From: an uncultured Clostridia bacterium
GTDB lineage: Bacteria > Bacillota > Clostridia > Saccharofermentanales > Saccharofermentanaceae
Length of the DNA: 45,627 nt
NCBI GenBank assembly: GCA_947165785.1
Contig: CAMVBS010000013.1
Span: 1 to 45,627 of the forward strand
Reading direction: 5' to 3'
How positions within the stretch are numbered: position 1 is the first letter of the stretch; every line of letters begins with the position of its first letter. The notes below the pieces were generated by a model, which was given only the letters and a program-made list of their open reading frames with translations, was not told the DNA's origin and did no database searches. Both the position numbers and the translations under genes were made by a program. Below, in pieces: positions 24,441 to 33,300 of the stretch.

Positions 24441-24468
24441 GGATCCCCAGGTTATTGCCCGGGGATCC
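24441..24468 (-). terminator. Probable terminator of the lipoprotein at 24534
   Basis: GGATCCCC/GGGGATCC stem with a 12-base loop that may close further by AGG/CCC-type pairs. On the minus strand it is followed only by CTCTTTAT, so the T-run is weak. Confidence 0.55.
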
Positions 24469-24533
24469 AAGTATGGGGAAATCACATCAATCGTTCTCCG
24501 GCATTACCGTTGAACTTATGCTGTGATATGCAC

Positions 24534-25418
24534 TCAGCCATAGACAGACTTTGCGATGAAAAGGCCTGTAGCACTTACGGAACCCTCTGCTGCAACGCCC
24601 ATATTGGTCGTTACCGTGAATTCGAAAGAACCGTCGTCCTTCTCAGTGAACTCGGCATCTGTGCCTTCAGTCATTTCCTGAACGTATGCCTTTGCATCCT
24701 CTACGGAATCGAACTTGAGACACTCGATAAGTGTAAGAGGTCCCTCGCTTTCTTCTCCTGCGTTCTGATAAGCGATGAAGCCTTCAACATCCTCGCCTGC
24801 GTCCATCATCGTGCAGCCTTCGTCGATGTACTGCTGACAAAGTTCCTTGAGTTCAGGATCTGAATAATCGTCAGCTGATATCTCGAAAAAGTCTTCTGAA
24901 GCGGTTGATTCTTCGGAATACGGATAGTAGCATATTACGCCGTTCTTATCGATCGTTCCTTCTGTTTCCTCATTAACTACGAAGGAAGTTGCATTGTTAA
25001 ATGTGGACATGCTGTAGTTGGTGCCGCCTGCCATTGTTTCCTTTACGAAAGTCTTTGCTACTTCTGCATCTGTGAACTTGGCACATACGAATTCGCCTTC
25101 CTGGGATCCGCCTGTAGCCTTAAAACCTTCTACGAAATCGGAATCACTTGCGCCGAGATATGCTGCGTCGATCACTTCGATAGTGTAGCCGTCGGCTTCC
25201 TTCTCGTCCTTTAATGAACTTACCGTGGGATCACTGAACTCGACCTTTGTCTCTTCAGTAGTTGTTTCCTCAGTTTCTTTCTCAGTTTCCTCGATCTTAG
25301 CCTTATTGTTGTCGTCATCCTTCGTATCATCCTTGGATGAGCATGCTGTCGCTGAAAGTGCGAGCGCTGCTGAGAGGGAAAGAGCAACGAGTGCTGTCTT
25401 AAACTTAATGTTTTTCAT
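24534..25418 (-). CDS. Lipoprotein with two copies of the cluster domain, family member B
   Basis: 294 residues from the second of two close ATGs (25418); its distance of 9 bases from AAGGAG and its identity with MKNIKFKTA of member A favour it over the ATG at 25424. Lipobox SATAC, Cys26, then a Lys/Asp and Thr/Glu linker to about 60. Two related units follow. Unit 1 (about 78-165) has DFVEGFKATGGSQ and AKFTDAEVAKTFVKE. Unit 2 (about 194-292) has DVEGFIAY and LKFDSVEDAKAYVQEM, then DDGSFEFTV. Unit 2 is close to the single unit of the lipoprotein at 26661. The signal peptide is nearly identical to member A, which points to a fairly recent duplication. The function is unknown. Confidence 0.83.
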   Translation of the reverse strand: MKNIKFKTALVALSLSAALALSATACSSKDDTKDDDNNKAKIEETEKETEETTTEETKVEFSDPTVSSLKDEKEADGYTIEVIDAAYLGASDSDFVEGFKATGGSQEGEFVCAKFTDAEVAKTFVKETMAGGTNYSMSTFNNATSFVVNEETEGTIDKNGVICYYPYSEESTASEDFFEISADDYSDPELKELCQQYIDEGCTMMDAGEDVEGFIAYQNAGEESEGPLTLIECLKFDSVEDAKAYVQEMTEGTDAEFTEKDDGSFEFTVTTNMGVAAEGSVSATGLFIAKSVYG

Positions 25419-25435
25419 TTTCATGTCTCCTTATG

Positions 25436-25453
25436 TTCACTAAATATTTGTGA
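25436..25453. promoter_or_regulatory. Palindromic leader element, copy 2
   Basis: TTCACTAAATATTTGTGA. It lies just after the extended -10 at 25461-25469, at the expected start of transcription, a place where a repressor would block transcription. Confidence 0.5.
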
Positions 25454-25460
25454 CCTTAGC

Positions 25461-25469
25461 ATAATACCA
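25461..25469 (-). promoter_or_regulatory. Extended -10 promoter (minus strand)
   Basis: On the minus strand TG-g-TATTAT, 42 bases before the ATG of the lipoprotein at 24534. Confidence 0.5.
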
Positions 25470-25574
25470 ATCATATAAGGAAAGTTTTATAAGGCAGATA
25501 TGGTATTAAACTTCCAAACTCATATCTTTTTCGCGAAAAAGAGACGGTTAATTCAGATTGAAGGTTTTCCGGGC

Positions 25575-25604
25575 AAAAAAAACAGGGCTTCTTGCGAAGC
25601 CCTG
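25575..25604 (-). terminator. Terminator of the poly-Asp lipoprotein
   Basis: A perfect nine-pair stem CAGGGCTTC/GAAGCCCTG with a four-base loop and eight T residues on the minus strand. Confidence 0.93.
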
Positions 25605-25621
25605 AGAATGATCAGATCATG

Positions 25622-26491
<870 letters not shown>

Positions 26492-26546
26492 TTTTCTTTT
26501 CTCCTATCCCTTGATAAAAATGTCGGCTATTCCATAAGCCGTTGAT

Positions 26547-26555
26547 ATCTTAGCA
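26547..26555 (-). promoter_or_regulatory. Extended -10 promoter (minus strand)
   Basis: On the minus strand TG-c-TAAGAT, 55 bases before the start of the poly-Asp lipoprotein. Confidence 0.45.
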
Positions 26556-26610
26556 TCATTGTTTTCGAAAGGGAAGTCAAAAATATGTGATTGCCGATAT
26601 TTTGCCCAAG

Positions 26611-26640
26611 AAAAAAGGGATTGCAGCGCAATCCCTTTTT
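26611..26640. terminator. Bidirectional terminator after the lipoprotein at 26661
   Basis: A near-perfect palindrome AAAAAGGGATTGC-agc-GCAATCCCTTTTT with T-runs on both strands. It ends the minus-strand lipoprotein gene 20 bases after its stop. Confidence 0.92.
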
Positions 26641-26660
26641 AATCATTCTAAAATAGATGA

Positions 26661-27266
26661 TCAGAATGCTGTTGTGAGAACGAGAAGTCCGTCAGCAGAG
26701 ATAGTAGCTGAACCCTCTTCATTGTCCGGTACTTCGAGTGTGAAAGAACCGTCATCATTCTCAACGAGCTTTGCCTGTTCTGACTCTTCGAGACCTTCGT
26801 TCTCCATGTCAACGTATTTCTTAGCAGCCTCAACGTCAGCGAACTTAACTACCAAAGTGATGGACTTGCCATCCTCGGAACCTGCATAGAAGCCCTCTTC
26901 AACGTTCTCGAGTTCCATTGCTTCAGCAATCTCAGGGTCGATGACCATAGCGATCTTAGAACCGCCATCGATACACTTCTGAGCCTCAGCCTTAACTGCC
27001 TCGTTTGTGAAAGAATCAGCTGTGATCTCAGATTCAGCGGAAGAAGCATCTGCTGACTCATCAGAAGACTCTTCTGTTGTCTCCTCAGTTGTTGTTTCTT
27101 CTGTTGTTGTTTCCTCAGTTGTTGTCTCTTCTGTTGTAGCCTCAGTAGTTGTCTCCTCAGCCTTTGTTGTCTCTTCTGTCTTTGAAGAACAAGCTGCTAC
27201 GGATGCAACGAGAGCTGCAGAAAGAACCAAAGCAGTGATTGTCTTCATGATCTTAGCATTTTTCAT
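26661..27266 (-). CDS. Lipoprotein with one cluster domain, family member C
   Basis: 201 residues from the ATG at 27266; a TTG start at 27287 is excluded because the ribosome site AAAGGAG lies inside that extension. Lipobox SVAAC, Cys26, then a long Thr/Glu linker made of repeated ETTTEETTTEE units (about 30-62). The domain (about 85-201) has KCIDGGSKIAMVID, then NVEEGFYAGSEDG, VVKFADVEAAKKYVDME, and DDGSFTLEVPDNEEGSAT, closely following unit 2 of the lipoprotein at 24534. The function is unknown. Confidence 0.83.
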   Translation of the reverse strand: MKNAKIMKTITALVLSAALVASVAACSSKTEETTKAEETTTEATTEETTTEETTTEETTTEETTEESSDESADASSAESEITADSFTNEAVKAEAQKCIDGGSKIAMVIDPEIAEAMELENVEEGFYAGSEDGKSITLVVKFADVEAAKKYVDMENEGLEESEQAKLVENDDGSFTLEVPDNEEGSATISADGLLVLTTAF

Positions 27267-27308
27267 TTTTATTTCTCCTTTATCCAAAAATTGTCAATGG
27301 ACCTCCCT

Positions 27309-27317
27309 ATGATAACA
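27309..27317 (-). promoter_or_regulatory. Extended -10 promoter (minus strand)
   Basis: On the minus strand TG-t-TATCAT, 42 bases before the start of the lipoprotein at 26661. Confidence 0.45.
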
Positions 27318-27478
27318 AATCTTTGATAACTGCGTTTCACAAAAAAATTACAGTGCAAATGCAAATTATTATCTAAAACATCAATGACAGCGTGAGGGAA
27401 ATTACGGGTTTCATATGATAAGTGTTGCATTTATGTCAATAACCTTATGCATTTAAGATAAATTAACAAAATATACAA

Positions 27479-27508
27479 TTGACACGAAAACATACTAGAT
27501 GACAAAAT
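27479..27508 (+). promoter_or_regulatory. Candidate promoter of the ABC ATPase-permease fusion
   Basis: A perfect TTGACA (27479-27484), 18 bases, CAAAAT (27503-27508), 33 bases before the start codon. The -10 is weak. Confidence 0.45.
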
Positions 27509-27541
27509 ATGCCTTGGAAATAAAACGGAGAGGGTAAAAAG

Positions 27542-30253
27542 ATGCTTCAGATCAAAAACATCAGTAAACAGTACAAGACCGGTGATCTGGTTCAGATGGC
27601 ACTCGATGATGTCTCCATTAATCTCAGAGACAATGAATTCGTAGCTATCCTTGGACCTTCAGGTTCCGGTAAGACGACACTCCTCAACATCATCGGCGGA
27701 CTTGACCGTTATGATTCGGGAGACCTCATTATTAATAATATATCTACTAAGAAATACAAGGATCGTGATTGGGATTCCTACAGAAACCACACGATCGGTT
27801 TTGTTTTTCAGAGCTATTTTCTCATCCCGCATCAGTCGGTCTTGAGTAACGTAGAACTTGCTCTTACGATCTCGGGAATCAGCAAGGCTGAGAGAAGACA
27901 GAGAGCGATCGATGCTCTCGAGAAGGTCGGACTTAAGGAGCAGATGCATAAGAAACCTAATCAGATGAGTGGCGGTCAGATGCAGCGTGTTGCCATTGCC
28001 CGTGCGCTTATCAACGATCCTGACATCCTTCTTGCCGACGAGCCTACGGGTGCTCTTGATACCAAGACGAGTATCCAGGTCATGAACCTTCTTAAGGAAG
28101 TAGCCAAGGACAAGCTCGTCGTTATGGTCACACATAACCCTGAACTTGCAGAAGAATATGCTACAAGGATCATCAAGCTCCGTGACGGTAAGATCACGGA
28201 TGATTCAGATCCTTTCACGACTGAAGATGAAAGCGCCGAGAAGGCTGAGCACAAGAACATGGGTAAGTCTTCCATGTCTGTACTCACGGCTCTCGACTTA
28301 AGTTTCAACAACTTAAAGAGTAAGAAGGGAAGGACATTCCTTACCGCGTTTGCAGGTTCCATCGGTATCATCGGTATCGCTCTTATCCTTGCTCTTGCAA
28401 CAGGTGTAAAGAACTATATCTATGATATCCAGAAGTCGACCATGACTTCTTATCCGATATCCCTCGAGTCGCAGGCAATGGACTTAAGTGCTTTCCTGAC
28501 CACGCCTCAGGATATGCAGGAGTCTATTGATGAGGCCGCTGAAAGGCCTATGGACAAGGTCTATTCCAACTCAAGAGGTCTTGAGATGGCTAATGCCCTC
28601 ACAACGAGTATTCAGACGAACAACCTCAAGGCTTTCAAGGAGTATCTCGACAGCCCTGACTGTGAACTTATGAAGTATGTAGGCGAGAACGGAGTCGTTT
28701 ACGATTACAGCATCGATTTCCAGGCATATGCTTACGATACTGAAGGAACATTCTTTAATACCAATCCGCTTGCCGAAGGTCAGACGATCACAGGTGTAAA
28801 CGGTGCCACATATTCCATGAGCTTTGCTCAGAACACCTCTTTCTCCGAGATGCTTCCGGGTGGCGAGAACGACCTTATAAGCGGTGTCGTAAAGGATAAC
28901 TACGAAGTTGTCTACGGTAACTGGCCGCAGAACTATGATGAAGTAGTCATAGTAGTTAACTCCCTTAACGAGATCGAGATCGATTCCATGTATGAACTCG
29001 GTTATCTCCCGAATTCCGAATATAAGGAACTTATGGAGAAGTTCAAGAACATGGAGGAGTTTGAAGTCCCTCAGGTCGAACTTGCTTACGATGAAGTAGT
29101 CGGCAAGGAGTTCTATATCTTTACCAAGTCAGATGAGTATGAGAAGTCTTCCGACGGTCTCTTCCAGTATATCGGCGACAACAGCATGAAGCTCGAGAAC
29201 CGTCTAGACAGTGCTACAAAGGTCAAGGTCGTAGGTATCATCAAGGCTGTTCCTGATGCATCCAATGCAATGATCAGAACACCAATCGCTTATACAAATG
29301 CACTTACGCTTCACCTCATCGAACACTCCAACAGCAGTGAAGTTGTTAAGGCTCAGGAAGCTTCTCCTGAAGTAAACGTCCTCACGGGACTTTCATTCAG
29401 CCCTGCAACAGACGAGCAGAAGTGCGAAGATGCAAGAACTTATCTTTCAAATCTCGGTGTATCCGACAAGGCTGAGTTCATCACTGAAGCAATGAAGATG
29501 ATGTATGGCGATAACGCAGCAATGATGGATCAGATCGAAGACAAGAGCGAGACCGAACTTGCTGAGATGTTTGACACATACATGGGCGATCCTGACGATG
29601 AGACTCTCCTTCAGATCTACGACATGGTAGTATCTCCGGGATCTTACGATGACAACCTTGCATCATTTGGTAAGACAGATCTTAATACTCCTACAAGGAT
29701 CAGCATCTACGCTGATACATTCGAGGATAAGGATAACATCTCCAGATGCATCGAGGATTATAACAAGGGTGTCGATGAGAAGGACAAGATCGTATATACA
29801 GACTATGTAGGACTTCTCCTTTCATCCGTAACAACGATCATCAACGTTATCTCTTACGTCCTCATCGCTTTCGTAGCAGTATCTCTGGTCGTTTCATCGA
29901 TCATGATCGGTATCATCACATATATCTCAGTCCTCGAGAGGACAAAGGAGATCGGTATCCTTCGCGCTATCGGTGCATCCAAGAAGAACATCTCTCTTGT
30001 ATTTAACGCCGAGACGTTCATCATCGGTCTGTGCTCGGGTCTCATCGGTGTCGGAATATCGCTTCTGGCCCTGATCCCTGCCAACATGATAATCCACAAC
30101 ATCGCTGACAGGACGGATGTCAATGCGGTATTGCCTCCTATCCCTGCCATTATCCTTGTGGTGCTCAGTATCATCCTTACTCTCATCGGAGGTCTCATTC
30201 CTTCTCGAAAAGCCTCCAATATGGACCCGGTCGCAGCTTTGCGTACCGAGTGA
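27542..30253 (+). CDS. ABC transporter, ATPase fused to FtsX-type permease
   Basis: 903 residues. The ATPase domain (1-225) has Walker A GPSGSGKTT (38-46), signature MSGGQMQR, Walker B ILLADEPTGALD and an H-loop THNPE. A linker leads to a permease with one membrane segment at about 265-288, a large outside domain (about 290-750), and three C-terminal membrane segments (about 765-800, 820-850, 865-890) with the FtsX signature LERTKEIGILRAIGASKKN. MacB-like layout; such fusions in Firmicutes act in antibiotic peptide resistance, lipoprotein handling or wall enzyme control. GGAGAGGG precedes the ATG. It is alone on its transcript. It faces the lipoprotein cluster head to head, but no direct link is visible. 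Confidence 0.93.
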   Translation: MLQIKNISKQYKTGDLVQMALDDVSINLRDNEFVAILGPSGSGKTTLLNIIGGLDRYDSGDLIINNISTKKYKDRDWDSYRNHTIGFVFQSYFLIPHQSVLSNVELALTISGISKAERRQRAIDALEKVGLKEQMHKKPNQMSGGQMQRVAIARALINDPDILLADEPTGALDTKTSIQVMNLLKEVAKDKLVVMVTHNPELAEEYATRIIKLRDGKITDDSDPFTTEDESAEKAEHKNMGKSSMSVLTALDLSFNNLKSKKGRTFLTAFAGSIGIIGIALILALATGVKNYIYDIQKSTMTSYPISLESQAMDLSAFLTTPQDMQESIDEAAERPMDKVYSNSRGLEMANALTTSIQTNNLKAFKEYLDSPDCELMKYVGENGVVYDYSIDFQAYAYDTEGTFFNTNPLAEGQTITGVNGATYSMSFAQNTSFSEMLPGGENDLISGVVKDNYEVVYGNWPQNYDEVVIVVNSLNEIEIDSMYELGYLPNSEYKELMEKFKNMEEFEVPQVELAYDEVVGKEFYIFTKSDEYEKSSDGLFQYIGDNSMKLENRLDSATKVKVVGIIKAVPDASNAMIRTPIAYTNALTLHLIEHSNSSEVVKAQEASPEVNVLTGLSFSPATDEQKCEDARTYLSNLGVSDKAEFITEAMKMMYGDNAAMMDQIEDKSETELAEMFDTYMGDPDDETLLQIYDMVVSPGSYDDNLASFGKTDLNTPTRISIYADTFEDKDNISRCIEDYNKGVDEKDKIVYTDYVGLLLSSVTTIINVISYVLIAFVAVSLVVSSIMIGIITYISVLERTKEIGILRAIGASKKNISLVFNAETFIIGLCSGLIGVGISLLALIPANMIIHNIADRTDVNAVLPPIPAIILVVLSIILTLIGGLIPSRKASNMDPVAALRTE

Positions 30254-30268
30254 TCTTAAACAAACAGC

Positions 30269-30302
30269 AAGGCGTCCCGTTTTCGAAGCGGGGCGCCTTT
30301 TT
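30269..30302 (+). terminator. Terminator of the ABC fusion gene
   Basis: AAGGCGTCCCG/CGGGGCGCCTT stem (one GU pair), nine-base loop, then TTTTT. Confidence 0.92.
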
Positions 30303-30328
30303 ATCGTCTTTTTTATTCTCGAAAAAGT

Positions 30329-33300
30329 TTAGCGGATTATCGGTGACTGATCTTCGAATGAGTCTGATACTACAAAGTATCCCATGAGCTTACTTCCGAT
30401 CATCGCAGGCTTATAGATGAGGAACTCGATCTTCTTGTAGGAACCGTCCTTGCATACGTGACGGCAGTCGTGACGAACGGATACGCGGTCCTTAGGGAAC
30501 GGTGCTCTCAAGACCTTCAGAAGTTCATCCCTGTCATCAGGGTGGACACCCAAGATCGGGTGCTTGCCGAACTGCTCATAGTACTCGGCTTCCGTAAATC
30601 CGTAAAGCGGAGCAAGTCTTGTGCTGTGCATGGTGACGGAGAGCTTTTCTCCGATCTCATACGTAAAGATACCGTTGTTTCCTACGTTCATGACAGCCGA
30701 CAAGAGCTTGGCGAGATTTGTGTTCTTGTCCTCGAGAAGCTTACGGCGCGTGATGTTTTCGATAGAGATATAGAAAGCAAAACGCTTGTCGGTGTGTGCT
30801 ATCCTTCTGATCTTGATGCGCAGCCATAAGAGCTTGTCCTTGCTTGGGAAGGCAGGAGGGAGGTAGCACTCCATGGTCTGTTCTTCCGAGGAATTGGATG
30901 CTGCTTCAAGTACTGAGATCACCTTGTCGAGCTCTTCTTTCGGAACGATGTCAAAGATATTGAGCGTCTGAAGGTCCAGTTCGCCCGGCTGGATGTGAAG
31001 TTCCTTGAAGAACTTGTTGTTGAGCCTTAAGACTGACAGACGGTTATTATAATACTCGAATATTCCGGCTGCTCCGATGAAAGTATTGAACAGCAGGGAA
31101 GTCTGTGCCGTAGGATCCCAGAAATCGTAGTTATCGAAGTTGTTGTCGAGGTTGAAGATCGAGACGGATGAGTCTATGGAAGCCTCGTCGAGCATCTTCT
31201 CGAATTCGTCGAGCGGCAACGGCTTGGAGAAATAGTAGCCCTGAACGATCGCGCAGTCGATGGTCTTCAGGAAGTCGGCCTGCTTGGCGGTCTCTACGCC
31301 TTCGGCGATGACAGGAAGGCTGAGCCAGTGTGCCATACGAAGGACAGAGTCGAGGATAACGCCGCCGCGGAATATTGCGGTCTCGTCGTCATCATCAAAG
31401 TAAAGGAAGTTCATGTCGAGCTTGATCATGTCGACAGGAACGTGCTTTAAGGTGTTGAGTGACGAATAGCCCGAACCGAAGTCGTCCATCTTGACGTTGA
31501 AGCCGTGGCTTCGAAGTTCGTTGATGGTCTCGACTATGAGGTCGGTGTTCTCGATATATGCGGACTCCGTGACCTCGAGGTCAAGAAGTTCAGGTTCGAT
31601 GTCGTACTTCTCGATCAGGTCATAGATGATCGAAGTGAAGTTCGGATTATAGAAATCACGGCGCGAGATGTTGACGGCAAGAGGTACGTTCGGCTTGCCC
31701 TCTTTCTTACGTCTGCTCAGGAACTGGCAGGTCTGATCCCAGATGATCTGGTCGACTCTGGTGATGAGACCGGTCTTCTCGAGGATCGGTACGAAGTCGC
31801 TCGGCGGGACGTTCTGGCCGTCAGGTCTGATCCAACGGCAAAGGGACTCGCCGCTTACGAGCTTCATGGTCATCTGGTTGAACTGAGGCTGGATGTAGAT
31901 GACGAACTGATCCGTCAACAGGGCATTACGAAGCTCGGAGATGAGCTCGAGTTCCTTAACTGCGTCAAGTCGCATCGACTCCTCATACCAGACGAACTTT
32001 GTGGAAGCTCTGTCCTTTATGGATTTGATCGCGATGGCCGCACGGTCGCACATGATACTGACATCAAGGCCCGGCTCTGTGACCTTATAGGCAGCCATGT
32101 GGAATGTCAGCGTATAGTTGACGAACAGGTCGTTAAACATGTTCATGACGTGGGCGATCTCGTTTTCAGGTGCGAAATCGCTCGCAGGCATGCAGATCGC
32201 AAAGTTATCGCCGCCTAAGTTACCGACGATTATCTTCTCACTCTTATACTCTTCGGTCTTATAGGAGTTACCGATCATCGCGAGAAGATCGTCGCCTTCA
32301 GTTGCACCGAAGATATCATTGAAGAGCTTGAACTTGTCTATATCCCATCTTATGATGACGAATGTGGTACGCGGGTTGGAATCGATAAGAAGCCTTGTCT
32401 TCTCATAGAAAGCGGCTCTGTTATAAACACCGGAGACGCGGTCGAACTCAGCCCTGTACTGGTTGGTGATATCACTTTTGGTCATCGCGATATAACGCTT
32501 GTTGTCATCAAGATATGTAAAGAAGAAGCTCTTACGCCTGATCTGCACCTGACCGTCTTCGCTCTCGGAAGACCTGTCATAGGCGGAGAAGGAAGTAAGG
32601 TATACCTTCTTGGAACTGAGCTCCTTTTTAAGATTGCGCATATCGATGGAGCTCGCACACTCCATGACTTCCGTGTCGACGATATAATCTTCGAGTGAAG
32701 AATAGAGGAAATCGTCATAGTCCATGTAGTCAGTATTCACAGGGACCATGGAAGTCTTGTCCTGCAATATCTTGATAGAAGAATTCTTGGTATCAAGGAC
32801 TGCGAGCATCTCGTACTCGAAGTCGAAGATCCTGTCGATGATCATCTGGGAAGTATGTTCGGCATTGATATTTCGCATCTGACCGAAGACTTCCTTCTCT
32901 CTGGTCTCAGGATTAACAACGAGAGCCATCCTGACCCTGAACCATTCGGAGTCGTCCGTCGGAAGCTTGATGAAGAGCTCCTCTTCGAGGTCATCGACGT
33001 TGGAGTTCATCATTTCCTTCAGATGAGCGCGGGAATAGGTCTCTTCGAGATCTTTCTTCTTGTCGCCAGTGACGTCGATGATGCTCTTAAAGTAGTCGAG
33101 ATAATCGTCAGCCGTGTCTATCTTATGGTCAGGTTCTATGAAATCCTTACAGTAGCCGCAGCTCATGAGCTTATTGGTAGAGAGGTTAAGGTGGAAGACC
33201 GTCTTCTCGTCTCTCATCGCCTTGATGTAACTTCTCGATGCGGTGTCATATTTGTCCATGGAATTCATGAAGTTCGTGACATCGTGAGCCGCGAACAGCG

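Larger units (their letters stand above)
24224..24533 (-). other. Intergenic region between two lipoprotein paralogues
   Basis: Holds the leader of the lipoprotein at 23531 with the palindrome at 24241-24258, a CTCGAAAA-type sequence near 24324, an orphan Shine-Dalgarno-like AAAGGAG on the minus strand near 24360, and the terminator at 24441-24468. No gene was found. Confidence 0.6.
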
